A DNA stretch of 64,000 bases from RGIG990 sp045589455. GTDB taxonomy: Bacteria > Verrucomicrobiota > Kiritimatiellia > RFP12 > UBA3636. This document shows positions 51,661-59,476 of this stretch, one piece after another. The translations under genes were made by a program, and so were the position numbers. The DNA lies in assembly GCA_045589455.1 (NCBI GenBank), contig JAZNPC010000088.1:1-64000 (forward strand), written 5' to 3'. Within the stretch, counting starts at the first letter, position 1. The number at the start of each line of letters is the position of its first letter. Below the pieces are notes generated by a model that made no database searches, had not been told where the DNA came from, and saw only the letters and a list, made by a program, of their open reading frames with translations.

Positions 51661-53048
51661 TAAAATGGAATCTTCTTAATCTTATCAATAATTCCTGTGA
51701 GGAAAACGATAAGAATAATTATTGGTGGAAAAATTGTGCAGTACCAACGAAGCCATTTAGGGAAGCGAACGCCATCACCTTGATCAGCTTCTTCAATAAA
51801 TTTGCTCCAGCCCCAGCCCATTCGCATTGTGCAGAAGCAAATAATTAGTAATGCTCCTAATGGTAATAGAATATTACTTACAAAGAAATCCTCAAAATCA
51901 AGAACACTGCTATCCTCTCCAAATGGCATAAAGCCTGACCACACGTTAAAGCCTAAAACACATGGGACGGAAAGAAGAATCATCAATGGAATGTTAATTA
52001 AAATTATCTTCCATCTCTTTTGCTTGAATACATCCATACTCATGCTAATGATGTTCTCAAAAACAGCAATCAATGTGGAAAGTGCTGCAAATGACATAAA
52101 GATAAAGAACAAGCTACACCAAAATCTTCCAAATTGCATTTTTGCAAAGATTGAAGGTAATGTGATAAATAGTAGCGAAGGACCTTCCTCTGGGCTAACT
52201 CCGTATGCAAAGCATGCTGGGAAGATAATTAAACCACTTATAATTGCCACAATTGTATCTAAAGAAACAACATAAATAGATTCGCCTGTAAGTGAATTAT
52301 CTTTAGACAAGTAGCTACCAAAAATTGCCATAGAACCAATACCAACACTCAAAGAGAAGAAAGCCTGCCCCATTGCAGCAACTAGCACATTGAAAACACC
52401 TGCATTTGTCAATTTTTCTAAACTAGGTACCAAATAAAACTGTAGCCCTTCTTTGCCTCCCTCAAATGACAATGAATTAACAGCCAATACCCCCATCATA
52501 ATAAGCAATGCGAGCATTAGGTACTTTGTTATTTCCTCTACGCCCTTACGTACACCTAATGAGCAAACGCCAAAACCAAGCAGTACAGCAATAACCATCC
52601 AACCCGCCAACTCACATGGAGAAGCTAAGAATCCACCAAAAAACTCCGATGTTTTTGCTGCCGTATCAAAGGATACAAATGCTCCTCTCATTGCATAGTA
52701 GCTATATGCCAATAACCATCCGGTAACCACTGTATAAAACATCATTAGTAAATAATTACCAGCAATAGCAAAAGGACCAAACCAATGCCATTTCTTACCT
52801 GGAGGAGAAAGCTTCTTTAATGCAACAGGCAAAGACGCTTGTGCGGCTCTACCAACAGCAAATTCCATTACGATAATTGGAAGCCCTAGCAAAACGAGAA
52901 ATGCTAAATATATTAAAACAAAAATAGCGCCACCATATTGTCCTGTTATATATGGGAAACGCCAAACGTTACCTAATCCAATTGCACAGCCTGCTGATAG
53001 CAAAATAAAGCCTAAACGGCTTCCCAATGTTTCTCTTTCTTTTGACAT
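51660..53048 (-). CDS. Sodium-dependent transporter, neurotransmitter:sodium symporter (SNF) family
   Basis: A 462-aa LeuT-like symporter with eleven or twelve helices. Motifs include LGSRLGFILLSAGCAIGLGNVWRFPYI (unwound TM1 with Na+ sites), YGGAIFVLIYL, ALGQAFFSLSVGIGSMAIFGSYL (TM6 region) and FAALSTLIAVFENII. Likely imports an amino acid with sodium. AGGAA precedes the ATG. Coupled to the AEC transporter gene downstream. Confidence 0.93.
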   Translation of the reverse strand: MSKERETLGSRLGFILLSAGCAIGLGNVWRFPYITGQYGGAIFVLIYLAFLVLLGLPIIVMEFAVGRAAQASLPVALKKLSPPGKKWHWFGPFAIAGNYLLMMFYTVVTGWLLAYSYYAMRGAFVSFDTAAKTSEFFGGFLASPCELAGWMVIAVLLGFGVCSLGVRKGVEEITKYLMLALLIMMGVLAVNSLSFEGGKEGLQFYLVPSLEKLTNAGVFNVLVAAMGQAFFSLSVGIGSMAIFGSYLSKDNSLTGESIYVVSLDTIVAIISGLIIFPACFAYGVSPEEGPSLLFITLPSIFAKMQFGRFWCSLFFIFMSFAALSTLIAVFENIISMSMDVFKQKRWKIILINIPLMILLSVPCVLGFNVWSGFMPFGEDSSVLDFEDFFVSNILLPLGALLIICFCTMRMGWGWSKFIEEADQGDGVRFPKWLRWYCTIFPPIIILIVFLTGIIDKIKKIPF

Positions 53049-53116
53049 TTATTTTATATATTCCTAATAGCCACCTCTAGTGACATTTATTTAATATTGT
53101 GTTCCCAACAATCTAT

Positions 53117-54019
53117 TTATAGCGGCAAATCCATCTGACCAGAAACAATCATCTTACGTCCCTTTTCAAGGGTTGGGTCAGATGTATCATAAACCACAAA
53201 CTTTACAGAAGGAAAACGCTTTGCTAGATTGTCCTTAACAAAATCAAGTAGAGATGAAACATTAATTGGATCATCATCAGAAAAACCAACACTTATTGGT
53301 TTATCCGCGCCCACACGCTCAATAATACCAAATAGGTGATCAATAAAATCAACAATCGCATACTTTTTTCTAACCTCAGATTTTTGTGCCTCAGGAATTT
53401 CTGCATTCTGTACTAGCTTAATAAAATCTGGGTTTGTTACTGCGTGATAGCGGTTAAGTGAAAGATAATTATCAAGAACTTCTTCATCTGTACGCTTATC
53501 GTTTACCTCGGCTCCATCAAAGCGAACTGTATATCCACGAAGATTTAATATCATTTCCTCACGCTCTGCTGGGGTTAAAACCTTATTTATAAAAAGCTCA
53601 ACACCCTTACGAAGAGTTTCTGGCTGATGACCACGTGCTGTAACGATAGCAAAAATTCTTCCCTCTATAAGGCTTTTTCTAAATGTATTAAAGCTTGGCG
53701 GCACCTTTTCTAAGCCGGATTCCACTCTCTCTAAAGCAGCCTTAGCATCTGTTAGAAATTTACTTTCCTCATCGTGAGCAAAATCACGGAATTCAACAAA
53801 TGCACTCTCCCAATCTCCATTAGGTGGGCGATAGTTAACTGTATCCTTTCTAATAACAGAGAAAAGAGCTGTAGATACTAGATGAGGAACCCATCTTCCA
53901 TCTGGAAGCTTTCTTTCCAAATGAATATAGGTAGGCATATGTAAAATATTATCATCCCAATCGAAGATATAATATTTTAAATCACGAGTTAAAATTGACT
54001 CATTATATGGTCGCTCCAT
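53117..54019 (-). CDS. HAD-like hydrolase family protein
   Basis: About 300 aa. The nucleophile motif is YIFDWDDNIL (D20 and D22), motif II/III appear as FAIVTARG and the acidic GFSDDDP, giving a complete HAD active site; the inserted region between them (~60-110, ~150-215) is larger than in small phosphatases. Not assigned to a characterised subfamily. GGAGGTG 4 nt before the ATG at 54019 fixes the start; the GTG at 54031 lies inside that ribosome site. Confidence 0.7.
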   Translation of the reverse strand: MERPYNESILTRDLKYYIFDWDDNILHMPTYIHLERKLPDGRWVPHLVSTALFSVIRKDTVNYRPPNGDWESAFVEFRDFAHDEESKFLTDAKAALERVESGLEKVPPSFNTFRKSLIEGRIFAIVTARGHQPETLRKGVELFINKVLTPAEREEMILNLRGYTVRFDGAEVNDKRTDEEVLDNYLSLNRYHAVTNPDFIKLVQNAEIPEAQKSEVRKKYAIVDFIDHLFGIIERVGADKPISVGFSDDDPINVSSLLDFVKDNLAKRFPSVKFVVYDTSDPTLEKGRKMIVSGQMDLPL

Positions 54020-54470
54020 AAGCACCTCCACCTACATCGATACACAATAGAAATCAAACTATTAAAGTTTAAGTATGTAATTTCTATTAGTTTAGCAAAT
54101 GAAGTTGGTTTTTTCAAGTTATTTGTAACGTAAATACAGCTACTAAAAACAAAAAGAGCTATCTATTAAACATAAATTCGGAAGTGAAAAACTATTTATT
54201 ATTATGAATCGGTTATTACTGTGGATTTATAAACAAATAGCTATTCACTCTTATGTGAAAGAAAAATCTATGTTTTTTTGAGAGTCAATCGAATAAGTTT
54301 TAGCACTTTTGCTAGCATTTGCATCACGCTTTCTTGCTCAAAAACCTTGATGGACAGTACACACTCATCACACAAGCATCCCGACCACCCGAGCTTCCTC
54401 AGGCGGGTGCCAGCGTCGGCCTAGCCATTACGCTAGAAACATAAAATCAAACTACATAATTTATGTTAAC
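54020..54470. other. Intergenic region between upp and the HAD gene, with inverted repeats and a degenerate repeat
   Basis: 450 bp without a gene. AGTGAAAAACTATTT (54183-54197) and AAATAGCTATTCACT (54235-54249) are near-perfect inverted repeats. 54330-54430 contains ATCACACAAGC, a block also found in repeat family B, and a CACCCG / CGGGTG stem near 54387-54410. Probably a decayed copy of a repeat element plus the HAD gene's promoter. Confidence 0.45.
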
Positions 54471-55088
54471 TTAGGAGTTATAGATTCTATCGCCAGCATC
54501 ACCTAAGCCAGGTAAAATATACTTCTTCTCATTTAAGCATCTATCAATTACTGCTGTATAAATATTTACATCAGGATGCTCTGTCTGCATATACTCTATT
54601 CCTTCAGGACAAGAGATCAAGCAAGCTAGAATAATACGCTTATAGCCCTTTGCTTTGATATTAGTAACCGCTGCAGCGGAAGAGCCACCTGTTGCTAGCA
54701 TTGGATCAATCACAATTGCAATAGAATCAGCCTCTGGCTCAGGAATATTGCTATAGTACTCAATTGGCTTTGCTGTCTCATGATCTCTGCACATTCCAAG
54801 GAAGCCTACTCGTGCAAATGGAACTAGCTTTGTTGCTGCATCTAGCATACCAACGCCAGCACGCAAAATAGGAATAAACACTATTGGAGCACCTAGCTCC
54901 TGACACTCTGTCACTTCAAGAGGTGTCTCAACAGCAACTGGGCGTGTAGGTATCTCACGCAATGCCTCAAAAATCACAAATTCAGCCAATTCACTAGCTA
55001 ATCTACGAAACTCTTCTGAGGGAGTTGCTTTATCGCGTAGGCGTGATAGCTTATGAGAAACAAGTGGATGTTTGATTTCTGTATACAT
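54471..55088 (-). CDS. upp: Uracil phosphoribosyltransferase
   Basis: Pyrimidine salvage enzyme forming UMP from uracil and PRPP. The 205-aa chain shows VFIPILRAGVGMLDA, FLGMCRDHETAKPIEYY, the PRPP loop VIDPMLATGGSS and the C-terminal uracil-binding GLGDAGDRIYNS. AAAGGAG lies 6 nt before the ATG. Downstream of the flavin reductase gene by 36 bp. Confidence 0.97.
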   Translation of the reverse strand: MYTEIKHPLVSHKLSRLRDKATPSEEFRRLASELAEFVIFEALREIPTRPVAVETPLEVTECQELGAPIVFIPILRAGVGMLDAATKLVPFARVGFLGMCRDHETAKPIEYYSNIPEPEADSIAIVIDPMLATGGSSAAAVTNIKAKGYKRIILACLISCPEGIEYMQTEHPDVNIYTAVIDRCLNEKKYILPGLGDAGDRIYNS

Positions 55089-55124
55089 AACTTCTCCTTT
55101 AGAATTAACTGAAAACTGTTTTAT

Positions 55125-55679
55125 TTATAGCTTTGTGTTTACAAATGCTTTACCAACACACTCACCAATTGCATGATAGGTGTGATTGATTGGGTCATAG
55201 GTAATTGGGTTTAGCTTAGAAATATCTAGCTTACCATCCTCGTTAAATACACTCTCCTCTGCAGCGACATTTACTATGCGCCCAATTAGTCGGCAGCTAG
55301 GTGCATCATAGGAGATTACCTCGCACTCTAATACAAGAGGAAGCTCAGCGAAAACTGGTGCATCAACAAAGCTGCTCTTCTCTACTGTCCAGCCTGTCTT
55401 TTCAACTTTATCAGCGGCAGTATTTCCAGAAACAACACCAACAAAATCTGCTGCCTCCATATTTTCCACATCGGCAATACCAACCGTAAAGCCATTATGA
55501 AGTGTGAGGTTCTTTGCTGTCTTATGCTCATCACTAATGCAAATTGTAATTTCAGTTTCCTCACTAATGCCACCCCAAGCAGCTGTCATTGCATTAGCAA
55601 CACCATTCTCATCATAAGTGCCAACAACTAATACTGGCATTGGATATAGGACTGCCTTTGCGCCTAAATTCTTTTTCAT
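55125..55679 (-). CDS. Flavin reductase family protein
   Basis: A 184-aa split-barrel FMN-binding protein: AVLYPMPVLVVGTYDENGVANAMTAAWGG, ISDEHKTAKNL and DFVGVVSGNTAADKVEKTG are typical of flavoredoxin-like flavin reductases. Likely reduces or carries FMN; partner unknown. It follows the FAD-dependent oxidoreductase gene by 15 bp, suggesting a flavoprotein operon. Confidence 0.9.
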   Translation of the reverse strand: MKKNLGAKAVLYPMPVLVVGTYDENGVANAMTAAWGGISEETEITICISDEHKTAKNLTLHNGFTVGIADVENMEAADFVGVVSGNTAADKVEKTGWTVEKSSFVDAPVFAELPLVLECEVISYDAPSCRLIGRIVNVAAEESVFNEDGKLDISKLNPITYDPINHTYHAIGECVGKAFVNTKL

Positions 55680-55694
55680 ATTCTTCCCTCTCTC

Positions 55695-56903
55695 TTATTG
55701 CTCTGCGGCTAATTTACCAGATGCTAGTGCCCATGTAATATTATAACCACCACAAGGAGCATCCACATCTACTAGTTCACCTGTAACATACAAACCCTTA
55801 ATAGATTTTGATTCCATAGTAAATGGATCAAGCTCTTTGATTGAAACACCACCATGGGTAACCATTGCACTTTCCCAATCACCAAGCCCAGAAATTGTAA
55901 GCTTTGTGCCAGAGCATAGCTCTGCAAGGCGTTCTGTCATACCACGGTTAAAATATGCCACAATTGTATCTGCCTCAAGCCCAGCTTGCTTACATAATGT
56001 CTTTGCAAGTGACTTTGGAAGATATTTAGAAAGTAATGTATGCACTTGACTTGTACCATAAGGTCTACGCCAGGAATCAAATAAATCAATCCAATCCTGC
56101 AATAGCATATCTGCTATATAAGAAAGCTTTAGAACATATGGCTCCTTTGACTTTGCAAAGCGAGAAGCAATTTGTCCTGAATATGCGAGTGCAGCTGGGC
56201 CACTAATACCTGTATGAGTAAAAAGAATTGCACCAGAAATAGCCTCTACCCCTTTTGCAGAAAGAAGCGCATTAGGACAAGAAATTCCTGATAGCTCCGC
56301 TAGCCACTTTTCCTTAAGAAAGATTGGCGCAAGTGCTGGCATAAGTGGTGTAATCTTTATTCCATGCTTGGAAAGCATCTCGTAAGCGGCACCAGTGGAG
56401 CCAAGAGCACGGCGACATTTTCCTCCTGTGCATAGGATTACCTTATCACCATGATAAATCTTTCCATTTGCTGCTTGTACGCCCACCACATGGTCGCCCT
56501 CAACAAGAATGTCTGTCACCTCGCAATCATAAATAAAGCTAGCATTCTTTTCTGCAGCAGTATATAGAGCTTGAACCACATCTATGGCCTTACCAGATTC
56601 AGGGAATATGCAGCCATCCTCTTCTGTAATTGTTGGCACGCCATTAGTGGAAAGGAGCTCACAAATATCCTCTGGCATAAATTGAGAAATGGCTGGCTCG
56701 ACAAAGCGATCGCGCTTGCCGAATTCAGCCATCAGTTCAGAGATTGTGGCAGAGTGTGTTATATTACAGCGCCCACCACCAGTTGCTAGAAGCTTGCGTG
56801 CTGGCTGTGAAAGCTGCTCAAGAACTAGCGTTCTGCTAGCCTTTGAGAATATTGCTGCAGCTAAGCCTGCAGCACCAGCTCCCACAATCAGCGTTGTTCC
56901 CAT
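55695..56903 (-). CDS. NAD(P)/FAD-dependent oxidoreductase, HI0933/YhiN family
   Basis: A 402-aa flavoprotein. FAD Rossmann motif LIVGAGAAGLAAAIFSKA at the N-terminus, the family pattern KLLATGGGRCNITHS, then CTGGKCRRALGSTGAAYEML and the C-terminal VTHGGVSIKELDPFTMESK and GELVDVDAPCGGYNITWALASG. Members of this family are abundant but their substrates are not established. Starts 5 bp after hydG. Confidence 0.92.
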   Translation of the reverse strand: MGTTLIVGAGAAGLAAAIFSKASRTLVLEQLSQPARKLLATGGGRCNITHSATISELMAEFGKRDRFVEPAISQFMPEDICELLSTNGVPTITEEDGCIFPESGKAIDVVQALYTAAEKNASFIYDCEVTDILVEGDHVVGVQAANGKIYHGDKVILCTGGKCRRALGSTGAAYEMLSKHGIKITPLMPALAPIFLKEKWLAELSGISCPNALLSAKGVEAISGAILFTHTGISGPAALAYSGQIASRFAKSKEPYVLKLSYIADMLLQDWIDLFDSWRRPYGTSQVHTLLSKYLPKSLAKTLCKQAGLEADTIVAYFNRGMTERLAELCSGTKLTISGLGDWESAMVTHGGVSIKELDPFTMESKSIKGLYVTGELVDVDAPCGGYNITWALASGKLAAEQ

Positions 56904-56908
56904 AGCGA

Positions 56909-58399
56909 TTAGAAGTATAGATCGCGCTCACCAGCACAAATGCGGTTATAGCGCTCTAGTACATTTGGATAGAACAAAGGATAGGTTTCCTCGATTGCCT
57001 TTAATTCCTTTTGAATTACAGGCTCGCAAATCTTTACACTCTCTGGAGAGGCAAAATCATCTAGCCACTCACGATATGTAAGCACAGCGTTAATCTTGCA
57101 GAAGGTTCCTTCCTTACCTGTCTTCAGAGCATCCATGATGCAACCACCTGTGCGGCCACAGCGATAGCCTGCAGTGCAGAAGGAAGTGATAATGCCCTTA
57201 CGAGCCAAATCAACAATCATCTGCTCTAGTGTGCGAGGATCGCCAAGCATAAACTGCTGCTCATCAATCTTCTGGGTTTTAGTCTGCTGTGAGTAGCCAC
57301 CAATATCAATGCGAGTTGAAGCATCCATCTGTGTGATACCTAGGTCTAGGCAGCGGTCACGAAGCTCTGCAGTCTCACGTGCAGTAACGATAAGACCTGT
57401 GTAAGGCACAGACAAGCGAAGCACTGTGATTGCATGAATGAAATTATCATCAGTAAATGTGCTTGGAGAATTTGCCACATCTGAACCACTTGCTGCATGC
57501 ATACGTGGCACGGAGAATGTGTGAGGTCCAATTCCAACAAAGCGCTCTAGTTCGCGAGCGTGAGTTATAAGACCCATAACCTCAAAGCGCCAATCTGGCT
57601 GCAAGCCAAATAGTACACCTAGACCAACATCATCAATACCGGCGTCAAATGCACGGTGCATACATGTTAGGCGCCAGCCATAGTCGCCCTTAACTGTATC
57701 AGCTGGGTGCATCTCAGCATAAGTCTTGTGGCTATAGGTTTCTTGGAATACCTGGAAGGTACCAATACCTGCCTGCTGAACAATCTTCAAATCATCAATT
57801 GAAAGAGGAGCTGCATTAACATTGATACGGCGGACATTGCTATTGCCATGGCGAGTCTTTACATTTACGGAATAGATTGCTGCTAGGCTTTCTGCAATGA
57901 ATTCTGCACCTGTCATTGGGTGCTCACCATATACAGCCATAACGCGCTTATGACCATGAATACCTGTCATAGCCTCTGCCTCTGCCTTGATTTCATCCAT
58001 TGTTAAGCAGCGACGCTTCTGATGTGGATTATCAGCACTGAAGCCACAATAGCGGCAACGATTTACGCAGTAGCTAGAGATATACATTGGAGCAAAGGTA
58101 ACAATGCGATTATCATAAACCTTATGCTTGATAGCGTTAGCTGTCTCCTCCATCTCCTTGCGTAGCTCTGGATCTGTAACATAAAGTAAAGCAGCTGTTT
58201 CCTCTGGCTCTAGAGTCTCAATAGCAAGAGACTTTGCGAGGATATCACGAATGCGAGCAGGGTCTGTATTCTTCTTTCCAGCCTCTAGCTGGCGCATAAT
58301 TAGGTCATCATCTATAAAGTCACGACCATTTGTATAGTAGCGTGTAATTTCATCACGCTTAATCAATTTATCTAATAGATTTTGTTTTGATGTATCCAT
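56909..58399 (-). CDS. hydG: HydG-like radical SAM protein (tyrosine lyase)
   Basis: A 496-aa radical SAM enzyme with the cluster motif CVNRCRYCGFS near residue 106 and tyrosine-lyase family regions (RHGNSNVRRINVNAAPLS, FQVFQETYSHKTYAEMHP, GLGVLFGLQPDWRFEVMGL). HydG splits tyrosine to supply CO and CN- for [FeFe]-hydrogenase. The C-terminal auxiliary-cluster region is present but reads CTAGYRCGRTGGC...FC rather than the usual CTAC pattern, so its ligands may be rearranged. ThiH lacks this tail. No hydE, hydF or hydrogenase gene is nearby. Leads an operon with two flavoproteins and upp. Confidence 0.85.
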   Translation of the reverse strand: MDTSKQNLLDKLIKRDEITRYYTNGRDFIDDDLIMRQLEAGKKNTDPARIRDILAKSLAIETLEPEETAALLYVTDPELRKEMEETANAIKHKVYDNRIVTFAPMYISSYCVNRCRYCGFSADNPHQKRRCLTMDEIKAEAEAMTGIHGHKRVMAVYGEHPMTGAEFIAESLAAIYSVNVKTRHGNSNVRRINVNAAPLSIDDLKIVQQAGIGTFQVFQETYSHKTYAEMHPADTVKGDYGWRLTCMHRAFDAGIDDVGLGVLFGLQPDWRFEVMGLITHARELERFVGIGPHTFSVPRMHAASGSDVANSPSTFTDDNFIHAITVLRLSVPYTGLIVTARETAELRDRCLDLGITQMDASTRIDIGGYSQQTKTQKIDEQQFMLGDPRTLEQMIVDLARKGIITSFCTAGYRCGRTGGCIMDALKTGKEGTFCKINAVLTYREWLDDFASPESVKICEPVIQKELKAIEETYPLFYPNVLERYNRICAGERDLYF

Positions 58400-58574
58400 A
58401 TTTTAACTCCTTGGGTTCAGATTATTCCTTACCTCAGATATTTAGAGTTCATTATATCATATTCTGCTATTGAAAAACAATAACAACAATGATGCATATG
58501 GCAATAGCGATATCGACTTGTAGGAGCATATGAGAGCAAAACTCGTAATATTTTTTGAATTTTGCAATTTGTTG

Positions 58575-58604
58575 TTGATATTGAAAGCTTAAATGTGATA
58601 CTAT
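58575..58604 (+). promoter_or_regulatory. Candidate promoter of tRNA-Ser(GGA)
   Basis: -35 TTGATA (58575-58580), 18-bp spacer, -10 TACTAT (58599-58604), 45 bp upstream of the tRNA. The gap 58400-58574 shows nothing else. Confidence 0.5.
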
Positions 58605-58649
58605 ATGCGCATTACAAAAACAAATTTTTGTTTGTTGTTGTTCTCAGTT

Positions 58650-58738
58650 GGAGAGGTGTCCGAGTGGTCGAAGGAGCAGCACTGGAAATGCTGTGTACCC
58701 CCCGGGTACCGAGGGTTCAAATCCCTCCCTCTCCGCCA
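58650..58738 (+). tRNA. tRNA-Ser(GGA)
   Basis: Acceptor GGAGAGG / CCTCTCC, anticodon loop TGGAAAT (GGA), long variable arm, discriminator G, encoded CCA; 89 nt. Confidence 0.96.
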
Positions 58739-58747
58739 TTATTCCAA

Positions 58748-58834
58748 GCCTAGGTGGCGAAATCGGCAGACGCAAGGGACTTAAAATCCCTTGGTGGAAA
58801 CACCGTATGGGTTCAAGTCCCATCCTAGGCACCA
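58748..58834 (+). tRNA. tRNA-Leu(TAA)
   Basis: Acceptor GCCTAGG / CCTAGGC, anticodon loop CTTAAAA (TAA), long variable arm GGTGGAAACACC-type, discriminator A, encoded CCA; 87 nt. Nine bases after tRNA-Ser(GGA), same transcript. Confidence 0.96.
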
Positions 58835-58850
58835 TTCTTTGTTTGTTGTT

Positions 58851-58882
58851 AAAGCGCAGGTTCCCCTCCTGTGCTTTTTTTA
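58851..58882 (+). terminator. Intrinsic terminator after tRNA-Leu(TAA)
   Basis: Stem AAAGCGCAGG / CCTGTGCTTT (one G-U), 7-nt loop, then a run of T on the plus strand. Confidence 0.9.
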
Positions 58883-58913
58883 TTTTTTAAATTATTTCAG
58901 GACAAATTTCTTG

Positions 58914-58942
58914 TTGATTTATAAAACAATAAATAGTATACT
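58914..58942 (+). promoter_or_regulatory. Promoter of tRNA-Leu(CAA)
   Basis: -35 TTGATT (58914-58919), exact 17-bp spacer, -10 TATACT (58937-58942), 16 bp before the tRNA. Confidence 0.65.
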
Positions 58943-58958
58943 AACCGCAATTTTTGAA

Positions 58959-59044
58959 GCCGAGGTGGCGAAATGGCAGACGCAGCAGACTCAAAATCTG
59001 CCGGTGGCAACACCATGAGGGTTCGATCCCCTCTCTCGGCACCA
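58959..59044 (+). tRNA. tRNA-Leu(CAA)
   Basis: Acceptor GCCGAGG / TCTCGGC (one G-U), anticodon loop CTCAAAA (CAA), long variable arm, discriminator A, encoded CCA; 86 nt. Confidence 0.95.
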
Positions 59045-59056
59045 TCTTTCTTGGGC

Positions 59057-59081
59057 AGCGGGTTATAATCCCGCTTTTTTT
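59057..59081 (+). terminator. Intrinsic terminator after tRNA-Leu(CAA)
   Basis: Stem AGCGGG / CCCGCT with a 7-nt loop followed by TTTTTT. Confidence 0.88.
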
Positions 59082-59152
59082 GTTTTTAGGCCACAAATCA
59101 TATGTGCTAAACTCTTAAGACGAATGCTAATAAACCACAATCATAGAATTTG

Positions 59153-59353
59153 TTGATTGTTGTATTGTTTCCTCGCTCCTCGTCTCAAAAGTCTTGGTGG
59201 GTCGTACACATTAGCGCTTGGAAGTTGCATTATTGCTTCGTCAGATTTCGCAATAATAAAGGCAACAACAAGCGGTAATGTGCGCATTCGCGCCCCAACA
59301 CCACACCCATCACACAAGCCCAGCGCCCTCCGCGTCCTTCCTGACCTCCGTAG
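59153..59353. repeat. Interspersed repeat family B, copy 2
   Basis: Same block order as 40730-40939. The symmetry is clearer here: CACATTAGCGCTTG...GTTGC on the left and GCAAC..CAAGCGGTAATGTG on the right form a long stem around ~40 nt. No protein-coding frame is convincing. Confidence 0.65.
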
Positions 59354-59432
59354 CCTTGGAGTAGGAGGTTGCGTCCCATCGGCGTCACGCTAGCTCGGCG
59401 TTCTCTGCGTCTCTGCGTGAGGCGTGAGCCTG
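59300..59432. repeat. Degenerate CTCTGCGTCTCTGCGTGA-type repeat adjoining family B
   Basis: CGCCCTCCGCGTCCTTCC and TTCTCTGCGTCTCTGCGTGA belong to the CTCCGTG/CTCTGCG-like sequence style of family A. It joins the right end of family B copy 2 and runs up to the glycosidase gene's 3' side. Confidence 0.5.
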
Positions 59433-59476
59433 CCAATTATTTGTTGGCTGTTGTTTGTTGGCTGTTGTATCCTTAA

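Noticed and set aside
56909..58399. thiH (2-iminoacetate synthase)
   Set aside because: ThiH is shorter and lacks the cysteine-rich C-terminal GRTG...FC tail that is present here; no thiamine genes are adjacent.
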